Shown: piece after piece, positions 16,858-24,456 of the stretch
How the letters are laid out: each line of letters begins with the position of its first letter
Numbering within the stretch: the first letter of the stretch is position 1
Origin: Roseiarcus sp963764955
GTDB lineage: Bacteria > Pseudomonadota > Alphaproteobacteria > Rhizobiales > Beijerinckiaceae
Assembly (NCBI GenBank): GCA_963764955.1
Contig: CAVXVE010000019.1
Span: forward strand, 72,013 to 136,012
Direction of reading: 5' to 3'
DNA length: 64,000 nt
Made by a program: the position numbers and the translations under genes
Notes under the pieces: model-generated
Told to the model about the DNA's origin: nothing
Database searches by the model: none
Seen by the model: the letters and a program-made list of their open reading frames with translations, nothing else

Positions 16858-18126
16858 CTATTTCACATGATCTCCGTAGCCGGGGATCGGATCGACCACG
16901 GTGATCTGCTTGACCGGAAAGTTGGAGACGATCTCGATATCGTCCTTTTTGACGATCAGCATCTCCTCGATGCGCACGCCATAGCGAAACCGCTTGCCGT
17001 GCTGGGTCTCGAGCGCAAAGGTCATGCCTTCCTGGATTTCGATCGGATGGTCGAGCGACCAGATGCGCGAGATCACCGGCGGATCATATTGCGCAAGCCC
17101 GAGCCCGTGGCCCCAGAGGTTCGCCGCGGCCTGGTCCTCGTCCTCGTAGCCCCAGGTTTCCTGCGCCGACGGCCATTTGAGCGCTATGTCTCGCGTCGTG
17201 GCGCCGGCCTTGACCGCGCCGATCGAGTCGTAGAGCCAGCCGAGAGCGGTCGCGTATGTCTCCTTCTGCTCCGCGGTCGGCTCCTTGCCGACGCAATAGG
17301 TTCGATAATAGCAGGATTTGTAGCCGTTCCAGGTGAGCGCGGCCAGATCCATGAACACGATGTCGCCCGGCTGGATGATGCGGTCGGAGAAGTTGCGCCA
17401 GTTCGGCCAGGTGTTTGGGCCTGAGGAGACGATGACGTCCTCCACGTCCTCCATACCGGGGATTCTGTAGAGATATTCCATCAGATGCGCGGTGACCTGG
17501 TTCTCGGTGATCCCGGGCCGCAGAAACTTCATGCACTCCCAATGCGTGGCGTCGCCGATGGCGCCAACGATGCGGAAGCACTCCTGCTCGTCCTCGCTCT
17601 TGACCGCCCGGGCCTCCATCATCGGCGTCATGCCGTCGACCCAATTGATGTTGTTCTCCTTGAAGATGTTGATCATGTTGATGTCGACGAAGTCGACGCC
17701 GAGCTTTTCGCCCGCGACGCCATGCTCGCGCATCGCCTGCATCACCGCGCGGGTGAACTTGGTCACCTGCTGCGTCGAGGCAGGCCCCGCGGCGCCCTTG
17801 ATCCAGGCGAAGGAGTGGCGCACGTTTTCCTTTGGAATCCACGGGCTGTGGCGCTCGATCTGGAAACCGATGTCGCCCTGCTCGAACAGGATCGGGCGGC
17901 CGTCGCCGCACAACATGGCGTAGCGCAATCCGGGTTTCAGCCGATTCCAGCCAGGCGTCAGCGTGCCGGTGATGTAGCGCACGTTCTCGTCATACATGCA
18001 GAGCATGGCGCCGAGTCCATGCTTCTTCATCATCGCCCGAGCCCGTTCGATGCGGTATTCGCGCAGGCGTTCCCAATTGACGCGCTGCTGCCAGTCCATG
18101 CCGGCAATGCCAAAATTCGCTCCCAT
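16858..18126 (-). CDS. M24-fold protein with an altered metal site (creatinase/DddP-like)
   Basis: A 422-aa M24B protein. The His (WGHGLGL, residue 340) and two Glu ligands (ALETQ, 373; RIEEM, 387/388) and one Asp (VFMDL, 260) are present. At the position of the second Asp, where the paralogue at 5160 has FGDVAR, the sequence is KSCYYRTYC, so this ligand is lost. That argues against ordinary aminopeptidase activity and for a creatinase-like or otherwise altered catalytic centre. Overall layout (long Trp/Tyr-rich loops, C-terminal 'EEMLIV') recalls the DMSP-lyase DddP/creatinase branch; this is a resemblance, not a proof. The ATG follows AGAGGA. It heads the minus-strand operon with the PEP-synthase-like and 2-hydroxyacid dehydrogenase genes. 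Confidence 0.78.
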   Translation of the reverse strand: MGANFGIAGMDWQQRVNWERLREYRIERARAMMKKHGLGAMLCMYDENVRYITGTLTPGWNRLKPGLRYAMLCGDGRPILFEQGDIGFQIERHSPWIPKENVRHSFAWIKGAAGPASTQQVTKFTRAVMQAMREHGVAGEKLGVDFVDINMINIFKENNINWVDGMTPMMEARAVKSEDEQECFRIVGAIGDATHWECMKFLRPGITENQVTAHLMEYLYRIPGMEDVEDVIVSSGPNTWPNWRNFSDRIIQPGDIVFMDLAALTWNGYKSCYYRTYCVGKEPTAEQKETYATALGWLYDSIGAVKAGATTRDIALKWPSAQETWGYEDEDQAAANLWGHGLGLAQYDPPVISRIWSLDHPIEIQEGMTFALETQHGKRFRYGVRIEEMLIVKKDDIEIVSNFPVKQITVVDPIPGYGDHVK

Positions 18127-18227
18127 GGGGTTCCTCTCGTCTGTCGGCAGGTTTACCGCGTTGACCGCAGTCTCTGGGACAAAGTACCCCCGCCCCGGCG
18201 ATCGGCAGAAATGAATTTATCTGTCGC

Positions 18228-18252
18228 GCCGCATCATAAATCTTGATGCGGC
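18228..18252. promoter_or_regulatory. Perfect 9-bp inverted repeat, candidate operator
   Basis: GCCGCATCA at 18228-18236 and TGATGCGGC at 18244-18252 are exact reverse complements around a 7-base A/T-rich centre. The site lies about 100 bases upstream of the minus-strand M24-like operon. The lack of a T run and the upstream position favour an operator over a terminator. Confidence 0.5.
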
Positions 18253-18356
18253 CGCAGGCGCCGGGACCGCCATCGCGAGGAATTGATCTGGACTGGCGGC
18301 GTCTTACGCTAGCGTCGCAGGACAAACTCGCTTTCCGGCCCTTGAAGCGCGTCCTG

Positions 18357-18374
18357 TCCGACCGTACGGTCGGA
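18357..18374. promoter_or_regulatory. 18-bp perfect palindrome, TetR-type operator candidate
   Basis: TCCGACCGTACGGTCGGA is fully self-complementary over 18 bases and centred on GTAC. Palindromes of the GACCG-CGGTC kind are typical of TetR-family operators. It ends 38 bases before the dienelactone hydrolase ATG, where a repressor would block transcription. No tetR gene is in the window. Confidence 0.55.
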
Positions 18375-18412
18375 GGCGGGAGTTCTTGCGGTTTGCAGCA
18401 GCGGAGAAACGA

Positions 18413-19087
18413 ATGGGCGCCGGGATTGATTTCAAACGCCCCGACGGCGGCGACGCCAAGGGCTATCTGGCCAATGCGGCGAGCGGCGAGGCGCCCGGAG
18501 TGGTCGTCATCCAGGAATGGTGGGGGCTGGCGGAGCAGATCAAGGCGATGGTCGATCGCTTCGCGCTCGCCGGTTTCGACGCCCTCGCGCCGGACCTCTT
18601 CAACGGCGTCGTCGTGCCCTATCACGACGCGGAGCGCGCGGCCAAGGAGATGTCGTCGCTGAATTTCCTCGACGCGACCGAGCAGACCGTCCGCGGCGCG
18701 GCGCAGTATCTCAGGCGCAACGGCTCCAAAGTCGGGATCGCCGGCTTCTGCATGGGCGGGGCGGTGGCGGTCATCGCCTCGGCGAAGATCCCCGAATTGA
18801 GCGCGGCGGTTTCCTTTTACGGGCTGCCGCCCGAACAGGCGGTCAAGGCCGCGGACGTCAGGATTCCGCTGCAAGGGCATTTCGCCAACAAGGACGATCA
18901 CATCACGCCGAAGGCCGTCGATGCTTTCGAGAAGGCCTTGAAGGCCGCGGGCAAGGACGCCGAGTTCTTCCGCTATGACGCCGACCACGCCTTCGTCAAC
19001 GAGCAGCGCATGGCGGCGCATGACCGGCAGGCGGCGGAGCTGGCGTGGAGCCGCGCCACTGCTTTCCTGAAAAGGCGGCTCGCGTAG
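18413..19087 (+). CDS. Dienelactone hydrolase family protein
   Basis: A 224-aa alpha/beta hydrolase. The nucleophile is Cys113 in GFCMGG; Asp is in NKDDHITP and His in DADHAFVNE, with Glu35 in IQEWWG. That is the full dienelactone hydrolase (carboxymethylenebutenolidase) set. I start at the ATG at 18413, which has GGAGAAAC upstream; the longer frame from a TTG at 18386 is discarded. It is convergent with modC. Many members are general hydrolases outside any chlorocatechol pathway, and no such pathway lies next to it, so the physiological substrate is open. A perfect palindrome lies in its promoter region. Confidence 0.88.
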   Translation: MGAGIDFKRPDGGDAKGYLANAASGEAPGVVVIQEWWGLAEQIKAMVDRFALAGFDALAPDLFNGVVVPYHDAERAAKEMSSLNFLDATEQTVRGAAQYLRRNGSKVGIAGFCMGGAVAVIASAKIPELSAAVSFYGLPPEQAVKAADVRIPLQGHFANKDDHITPKAVDAFEKALKAAGKDAEFFRYDADHAFVNEQRMAAHDRQAAELAWSRATAFLKRRLA

Positions 19088-19109
19088 CGGCCGAAACCGG
19101 GCGCCCGCG

Positions 19110-20228
19110 CTACTCCAATTCGCCGCGCCCCGGCGCGAGCGCAACAGCTTTGACCTGCACGTGGACGCTCATGCCCGCCGCAAGCCCGAGCGCCTCCCAC
19201 GATTTTCGCGTCACGCGCGACAGCAGGCGCGCGCCTGAGCCCTCCGGGCCCAGCGCCAGCACGGCGACGATCTCGTTCGCGTCGATCGGCCTCATCGCGA
19301 CGATGCGCGCCGGCAGGACGTTAAGGATCGAGCTTGGCGCGGGCGCTTCGCGCGCAAGGCTCACATCGCCCGCGATCACCCGAATGCGCCGCCGTTCGCC
19401 GATCGCGGCTGAGGCCGCGGGCGCGGTCACCACGCCGCCGCGCACCCCGATCGTGACGAGGCCGTAAGCCGCATCGCTGGCCTGGACGACGCCGTCGAGC
19501 GTCACCGCCGCGTCGCGCGCGAGCGCGAGCGGCAGCGCCGGATCGCTCTCTATCTCCTCCAGCGGCCCCGCGCCGATCACCCGGCCCTCGTGCATCAGCA
19601 CGATCTGATCGGCGAGGCGCTCGACCTCCGCGATCGAGTGGCTGATGTAGATGATCGGCAGCGACAGGCGATCGCGAAGCCGTTCGAGAAACGGCAAAAT
19701 CTCGTTCTTGGTCGCCCGGTCGAGCGCCGAGAGCGGCTCGTCCATCAACAGGAGCTTCGGTTGCGACAGGAGCGCGCGTCCGATTGCGACCCGCTGGCGT
19801 TCGCCGCCGGAAAGCCTGGCCGGAGAGCGGTCGAGCAAAGCGGTGATCCCGAGCAGATCGACGACCTCGTCGAACGCGATCTTTGCCCGGCCGTCGTCGT
19901 GGCCGTGGCGCGGCGCGCCAAACAGGAGGTTGCGTCGCACCGAGAGATGCTGAAAGAGGCTCGCCTCCTGGAACACATAGCCGAGCGGGCGCTTGTGCGT
20001 CGGCAGAAACGCGCCGTCACGGTCCTGCCAGACCTCGCCGGCGACAATGCAAAGTCCGTCGCCGAGCCGCTGCAGGCCGGCGATGCAGCGCAGGACCGTG
20101 GTCTTGCCGCAGCCGGACGGGCCGAACAGGGCGGTCACGCCCTTGGCGGGCGCGGTGAAGCTGGCGTCGAGCGAAAAGGAGCCGAGCACGCCCTTGAACG
20201 CGGCGCGGATCGTCTCGCCGTCGCTCAT
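19110..20228 (-). CDS. modC: Molybdate ABC transporter ATP-binding protein ModC
   Basis: A 372-aa ATPase of the molybdate importer. Walker A is GPSGCGKT (residues 36-43), the signature LSGGERQRVAIGRAL, and Walker B LLLMDEPLSALD. The C-terminal ~130 residues form the Mop/TOBE regulatory domain typical of ModC (SSILNVLPARIVAM). The open frame continues upstream, but the ATG at 20228 overlaps the modB stop in an ATGA arrangement and gives the correct family length. It acts with modB and modA on the same strand. Confidence 0.93.
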   Translation of the reverse strand: MSDGETIRAAFKGVLGSFSLDASFTAPAKGVTALFGPSGCGKTTVLRCIAGLQRLGDGLCIVAGEVWQDRDGAFLPTHKRPLGYVFQEASLFQHLSVRRNLLFGAPRHGHDDGRAKIAFDEVVDLLGITALLDRSPARLSGGERQRVAIGRALLSQPKLLLMDEPLSALDRATKNEILPFLERLRDRLSLPIIYISHSIAEVERLADQIVLMHEGRVIGAGPLEEIESDPALPLALARDAAVTLDGVVQASDAAYGLVTIGVRGGVVTAPAASAAIGERRRIRVIAGDVSLAREAPAPSSILNVLPARIVAMRPIDANEIVAVLALGPEGSGARLLSRVTRKSWEALGLAAGMSVHVQVKAVALAPGRGELE

Positions 20229-20911
20229 CCTCGGGCCCGGGCGAACCGCTTTTCGATCAGGGTCATCGACAGGATGACGGCGAAGGCGAACGCCACCATG
20301 CCGCCCGCCAGAAGGTTGGCCTCGCGCCAGCGCATCGTCTCGACGAAGTCGAAGATGGCGGTCGACATGACCCGGGTGCGGCCGGGGATGTTGCCGCCGA
20401 TCATCAGGATCACCCCGAACTCGCCGACCGTATGGGCGAAGCCGAGCACCGCGCCGGTGAGCAGGCCAGGGCTCGCAAGCGGCAGCGCGACGGTCCAGAA
20501 GGCGCGGCGAGGCGAAGCGCGCAGGGTCGCCGCCACCTCGAGCGGGCGGTCGCCGACGGCGGCGAAGGCGTTGCGGATCGGCTGCACGACAAATGGCATC
20601 GACGAGATGATCGAGCCGATCACGAGACCGGTGAAAGTGAAGGCAAGCGTGCGCGCCCCCCACAGGGACGCGATTGCGCCCCCCGGTCCGCCGGGACCGA
20701 GCGCGATCAGGAGATAGAAGCCGAGCACGGTCGGCGGCAGCACGATCGGCAGCGAGACGATGGCGGCGACGGCCTCCTTGAACCACGCCTTCGAGCGCGC
20801 CAGCCACCAGGCGAGCGGCGTCGCGACAATGAGCAGCGACAGCGTCGTGACCGCGGCGAGTTCAATCGTAAGCTTGATTGGCGCCCAGATCTCCGTCGGA
20901 AAGCTCGGCAC
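20225..20911 (-). CDS. modB: Molybdate ABC transporter permease ModB
   Basis: A 228-aa inner-membrane permease with about five hydrophobic helices and the EAA-like cytoplasmic loop (EVAATLRASPRRAFWTVALP). LPIVLPPTVLGFYLL is characteristic of ModB. The start is GTG at 20911, eight bases after the modA stop. The 3' end overlaps modC by four bases. Confidence 0.93.
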   Translation of the reverse strand: MPSFPTEIWAPIKLTIELAAVTTLSLLIVATPLAWWLARSKAWFKEAVAAIVSLPIVLPPTVLGFYLLIALGPGGPGGAIASLWGARTLAFTFTGLVIGSIISSMPFVVQPIRNAFAAVGDRPLEVAATLRASPRRAFWTVALPLASPGLLTGAVLGFAHTVGEFGVILMIGGNIPGRTRVMSTAIFDFVETMRWREANLLAGGMVAFAFAVILSMTLIEKRFARARG

Positions 20912-20918
20912 GTCGCGT

Positions 20919-21665
20919 TCACTCGAGCGCGTAGCCGAACCGCTCGATGATCGCGTGCGCCTCCGGGCCCTTGAGGAAGGCGATGAACGCTTTCGACGCC
21001 TCGCTGTCGGCCCCGGTCTTCAGCAGCACCGCGTCCTGGCGGATCGGCGTGTAAAGATTTTGCGGAACCTCCCAGCGCGTCCCCGCCGTCACCGCGTGCA
21101 GCTGCGACAGCGCAACGAAGCCGACTTCCGCGTTCTTCGTATCGACGAACTCGAAGGCCTGCGCGATGCTATCGCCTTGCACGATCTTGGGCTTGAGGGC
21201 GTCGTAGACGCCGAGCGCCTTCATCGTTTCGACAGCGGCGGTCCCGTAAGGCGCGGCGATCGGATTGGCGATCGACAGTTTCGAGAAATCGCCCGCTTTC
21301 AGCGCCTTCTCGCCATCGGTCACGTCGACCACCTGGCTCCAAAGCGCGAGCTTGCCGATCGCATAGGTGAAGCGGCTGTCAGCGACCGCAAACCCGCCGT
21401 CCACCGCCGCCTTCGGGCGCTTTTCGTCGGCTGCGAGGAAGACCTCGAACGGCGCGTCGCGGGTTATCTGGGTGAACAGGGCGCCAGTGGCGCCGAAGCT
21501 CAGCACGGCTTCGTTTCCCGTCTTCTGCTTGAAGAGAGCCGCAATTTCCTTGGCCGGCTCGGTGAAATTCGCCGCAACGGCCACGTGAGTCACGCCCGCC
21601 TGAGCCTGCGCCGCGAGCGAGGCGAGAAACGCCAGAAATGCGATTGCAAGCGCGGTCGGCTTCAA
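20919..21665 (-). CDS. modA: Molybdate-binding periplasmic protein ModA
   Basis: A 248-aa binding protein of the molybdate importer. I choose a TTG start at 21665 with GGAG about eight bases upstream. It gives a clean Sec signal peptide (KPTALAIAFLAFLASLAAQA), followed by VAVAANFTEPAKEI, the classic ModA opening. The open frame to 21866 would give a 67-residue extension with no signal-peptide logic and would run through the ModE-like box. Other ModA features include SFGATGALFTQI and the anion-binding Ser/Ala segments. Confidence 0.9.
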   Translation of the reverse strand: MKPTALAIAFLAFLASLAAQAQAGVTHVAVAANFTEPAKEIAALFKQKTGNEAVLSFGATGALFTQITRDAPFEVFLAADEKRPKAAVDGGFAVADSRFTYAIGKLALWSQVVDVTDGEKALKAGDFSKLSIANPIAAPYGTAAVETMKALGVYDALKPKIVQGDSIAQAFEFVDTKNAEVGFVALSQLHAVTAGTRWEVPQNLYTPIRQDAVLLKTGADSEASKAFIAFLKGPEAHAIIERFGYALE

Positions 21666-21730
21666 GGATGATCTCCGGGCTCGGCGAACTGGCGAGGGCG
21701 GCGGCCATCGTTCCGGCGAGGCTCGCTCCG

Positions 21731-21754
21731 CGTTGTATGCCGTGGTACATACCG
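21731..21754. promoter_or_regulatory. ModE-type molybdate operator
   Basis: The site reads CGTTGTAT, seven bases, then TACATACCG. This follows the E. coli ModE operator pattern (CGTTATAT, seven bases, TACATAACG) at all but two conserved positions. It lies between divergent modABC (start 21665) and mop (start 21795), where ModE-Mo would repress transport when molybdate is plentiful. The modE gene is not in the window. Confidence 0.7.
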
Positions 21755-21794
21755 CGCCGACGGCGACACAGCAAACATCCAAGGTGGCAGCCCC

Positions 21795-22004
21795 ATGAAA
21801 ATCAGCGCGCGCAACAAGCTCCATGGAACGATCGTCGACGTGACCAAGGGCGCGACGACGGCGCATGTGCGCATCGATCTGGGCGGGGGCGCGGTGGTGA
21901 CAGCGTCGATCACCAACGAGGCGGTCGACGAGCTGAAACTCAAGAAGGGCGAGAAGGCCTACGCGGTGATCAAGGCGACCGACGTGATGGTCGGCCTCGA
22001 CTGA
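21795..22004 (+). CDS. mop: Mop-type molybdopbindin (TOBE domain)
   Basis: A 69-aa protein made of a single Mop/TOBE domain: SARNKLHGTIVDVTKGATTAHVRID then TNEAVDELKLKKGEKAYAVIKATDVMVGLD. Such proteins assemble as hexamers and store or buffer molybdate in the cytoplasm. It is divergent from modABC across the ModE-like box, which supports joint control. The length is exactly that of the family. Confidence 0.92.
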   Translation: MKISARNKLHGTIVDVTKGATTAHVRIDLGGGAVVTASITNEAVDELKLKKGEKAYAVIKATDVMVGLD

Positions 22005-22022
22005 TTCGGGCGGCGGCGCAAA

Positions 22023-22988
22023 TTACCGGCCCATGCAGGCGTCGGCCAGCCGCTTGAGCTCGGCCCGGCGCTGAGGGGAGACAGTCGCCAGCCGGTCGGC
22101 GTCGCCCGAGCGTTCGATGGCGTCGGCGACGCAACGGCAGCCGGTTTCGCACTCATCGGCCGCGCGCCCCTCGGCGACACAGGCGCGCTGGCAGCCGGCG
22201 AGAAAGGCGCTTCTGTCCGCCTTCGGCGCGAGAGGGCCCCAGGCGGTCAGGGCCGCGAGCAGGCCGATCAGGATCGGCTGATGCAGGAGATAGACCGGCA
22301 GGCTGTGCCGGCCGGCGAAGCAGATGGCGCGCGACGGGCCCGACGCGGCGCGCCAGCGGCCTGGCCGCCTTAGCCAGTCGAGCACGCCGGGGAGCTGCGC
22401 CGCGCCGAGACCGAGGAAGACGACGCCGGCCCACGGCAGGAGCGGGCGCCAGTCGAGCGTGTTGGGCAGCGCTTCGCCCAGTCCCAGCCATAGCAGCCAG
22501 GGCGGATCGAACAGGGTCGAGCGGCCGAGCCACGGCGCCGCGATCGCCGCGAAGCCCATCGCGAGGCTCGCGGAGGCTGGCGCGGTCACGAACGGCGCGG
22601 CGATCAAACTCGCGACGGCTATGCAGTGGAGAATGCCGAAAATGATCGGTTCGCTCGGCGCGAAAACGTAGCTGCCCGCGGTCACCAGCGCCGCCGCGCC
22701 GGCGACGATCGCGAGCCTGCGCCAGAACGCCCGCAGGTTCAGCCCCTTGCGATGGGCGAGCGCCAGCGACACGCCGACCAGAGCAAGGAACGCGCTCGCC
22801 ACGATATTGGCCAAAAGCCGCATCCCTGGCGTGAAGGGCAGCGTCGGCGCGGCGAGCCGGAAGTCTGCGAGGTCCCAGCTCAGGTGGTAGATCGCCATGC
22901 CGATGAGAGCCAGGCCCCGCGCGCAATCGACCGCGTCGACGCGGCCCGGGCGCGGGCCCGCGCTGTCCTCATCCCCGCCGGCGTTCAC
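22023..22988 (-). CDS. DUF1624/HGSNAT-like membrane protein
   Basis: A 321-aa multi-pass inner-membrane protein of the DUF1624 (heparan-alpha-glucosaminide N-acetyltransferase catalytic-like) family. It shows RVDAVDCARGLALIGMAIYHLSWDL at the start, about seven or eight hydrophobic helices, and SLPVYLLHQPILIG. The C-terminal ~65 residues are soluble and Cys-rich (four Cys in EGRAADECETGCRCV and before it), which is unusual for the family. The start is GTG at 22988, overlapping the dapF stop (GTGA). Acyl transfer to an envelope component is likely but unproven. Confidence 0.8.
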   Translation of the reverse strand: MNAGGDEDSAGPRPGRVDAVDCARGLALIGMAIYHLSWDLADFRLAAPTLPFTPGMRLLANIVASAFLALVGVSLALAHRKGLNLRAFWRRLAIVAGAAALVTAGSYVFAPSEPIIFGILHCIAVASLIAAPFVTAPASASLAMGFAAIAAPWLGRSTLFDPPWLLWLGLGEALPNTLDWRPLLPWAGVVFLGLGAAQLPGVLDWLRRPGRWRAASGPSRAICFAGRHSLPVYLLHQPILIGLLAALTAWGPLAPKADRSAFLAGCQRACVAEGRAADECETGCRCVADAIERSGDADRLATVSPQRRAELKRLADACMGR

Positions 22989-23866
22989 GGCGTCGCGGCT
23001 TCGAACAGCGCCTCGTCGAGAATGAACGCGCCCTCGTACTCGACCGGGCCAGTCATCAGCACATGGTCATCCGAAGCGCGCCATTCGATGACGAGGTCGC
23101 CGCCCGGCAGACGCACGGTTCCCTTGCACTCCATGAGCCCAAGGCGCGCCCCCGCGACGAGGGTCGCGCAGGCGGCCGAGCCGCAGGCGAGGGTGAGGCC
23201 AACCCCGCGCTCCCACACCCGCGCCCTTACCTCGTCGCGGGCGAGAACCTGAGCGAAGGTGACATTCGCCTTTTCCGGGAACGTCGGGTCGACCTCGATC
23301 CTCGGCCCGAGCTCCGCCGCATCGATGCGGCTCAGGTCGGGCACGAAGAACACCGCATGCGGGTTGCCCATGCTGACCACGGAAGCGGGCCCGAGCTCCG
23401 CCGGACCTTCGCCGCCGGGCCACAGTCTCACCCGCCGCGTGTCGGACACGGCGTGTCGGAGCGGAATGGCGTCCCACTCGAGGCGCGGCGCGCCCATGTC
23501 GACCCGGTAAGTCCAGGGGCCAAGACGCTCGCAGGCGATGACGCCGGCCTCGGTCTCGATCGTGACGGCGTCGAGTCCAAGCTCGCGGCAGAGCCGGTCC
23601 GCGACGCAGCGCGTCCCGTTGCCGCAGGCGCCTGCGAGCGTGCCGTCGTTGTTGTAGATCACGACGCCGGCTGCGGTTCCCGAAGTCCTGGGATCGCTGA
23701 GAACCATCATCTGGTCATAGCCGAGACCCGGCGCGCGATGGATGGCGCGCGCGTTCTCCGGCGTCAGACGGGCGGGCGAGCCGCGCAGGTCGAGCACGAG
23801 GATGGCGTTGCCCGCTCCGTTCATGCGCTCAATCGCGCGGCCTGCGAGCGGATGGCGGGAGGTCAA
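22985..23866 (-). CDS. dapF: Diaminopimelate epimerase
   Basis: A 293-aa enzyme that interconverts LL- and meso-diaminopimelate for lysine and peptidoglycan synthesis. Both catalytic cysteines are present, in GACGNGTRC (first half) and LACGSAACA (second half). The start is TTG at 23866, overlapping the DUF721 gene stop (TTGA). The internal Met of MNGAGNAIL corresponds to the conserved family motif and cannot be the start, since family members have about ten residues before it. Confidence 0.92.
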   Translation of the reverse strand: MTSRHPLAGRAIERMNGAGNAILVLDLRGSPARLTPENARAIHRAPGLGYDQMMVLSDPRTSGTAAGVVIYNNDGTLAGACGNGTRCVADRLCRELGLDAVTIETEAGVIACERLGPWTYRVDMGAPRLEWDAIPLRHAVSDTRRVRLWPGGEGPAELGPASVVSMGNPHAVFFVPDLSRIDAAELGPRIEVDPTFPEKANVTFAQVLARDEVRARVWERGVGLTLACGSAACATLVAGARLGLMECKGTVRLPGGDLVIEWRASDDHVLMTGPVEYEGAFILDEALFEAATP

Positions 23867-24411
23867 GCCTCGTCTCCCTTCGCGGTCCCGGCGCCTGCCG
23901 CGTCGCGCAAGCTCGCCGACCTGTCGATCGCCCGCGCGCCGAGCCGTGCGACCGCTTCGCGCAAGCCCTCATCCTCGATTCGGGAGGCGGCTTCGCGCGC
24001 GGCGGCTTCAGCCGCGTCGGAAGGGACTGGCGCGGCGCGGCGCCTCGTGTCGAGCGCGGGCAGGGGGCCTTGCCGGAAGGCGATCTTGTCGACGCACCGC
24101 CAGCCCAGATGCGCATTCACCCGGTCGACGATCACCGAGGCGCTGTGCTGCGCCTCGAGCGCAAAGGCGCTTTCGACCCTCAGCACCAGGGTTGCGGGAA
24201 CGGACGGCGCGTCGGGATCGCGTTTGCCCGCCCGAGGCGGCCATTTGAGCTCGATTGGCCGGGCGTGGCGCGCGAGCGTCTCGCCGACAATGGCCGGCCA
24301 GTCGGCGATCAGGCTCGCCTGGCTCAAGCCCCGCGCCGCCAGCGCCTCGGCGATCAGCCCGGGGGTGAATTCAGCCAGGCGCTTGGCGCCGCCGCGGCCA
24401 GGCTTCATCAT
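23863..24411 (-). CDS. DUF721 (DciA-like) family protein
   Basis: A 182-aa protein. The N-terminal half (AEFTPGLIAEALAARGLSQASLIADWPAIVGETLARHARP) is a DUF721/DciA domain, associated with loading of replicative helicase in some bacteria. The C-terminal part is an Ala/Glu/Arg-rich helical tail. The start is one of two adjacent ATG codons (24411 or 24408); the open frame continues upstream but covers mutY's start on the other strand. In many alphaproteobacteria this gene is divergent from mutY, as here, which supports the call. Confidence 0.82.
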   Translation of the reverse strand: MMKPGRGGAKRLAEFTPGLIAEALAARGLSQASLIADWPAIVGETLARHARPIELKWPPRAGKRDPDAPSVPATLVLRVESAFALEAQHSASVIVDRVNAHLGWRCVDKIAFRQGPLPALDTRRRAAPVPSDAAEAAAREAASRIEDEGLREAVARLGARAIDRSASLRDAAGAGTAKGDEA

Positions 24412-24456
24412 CGCTGCGGCGCTGAACGCAAGGATAGGGGGCGCAAGGTCAATCGC

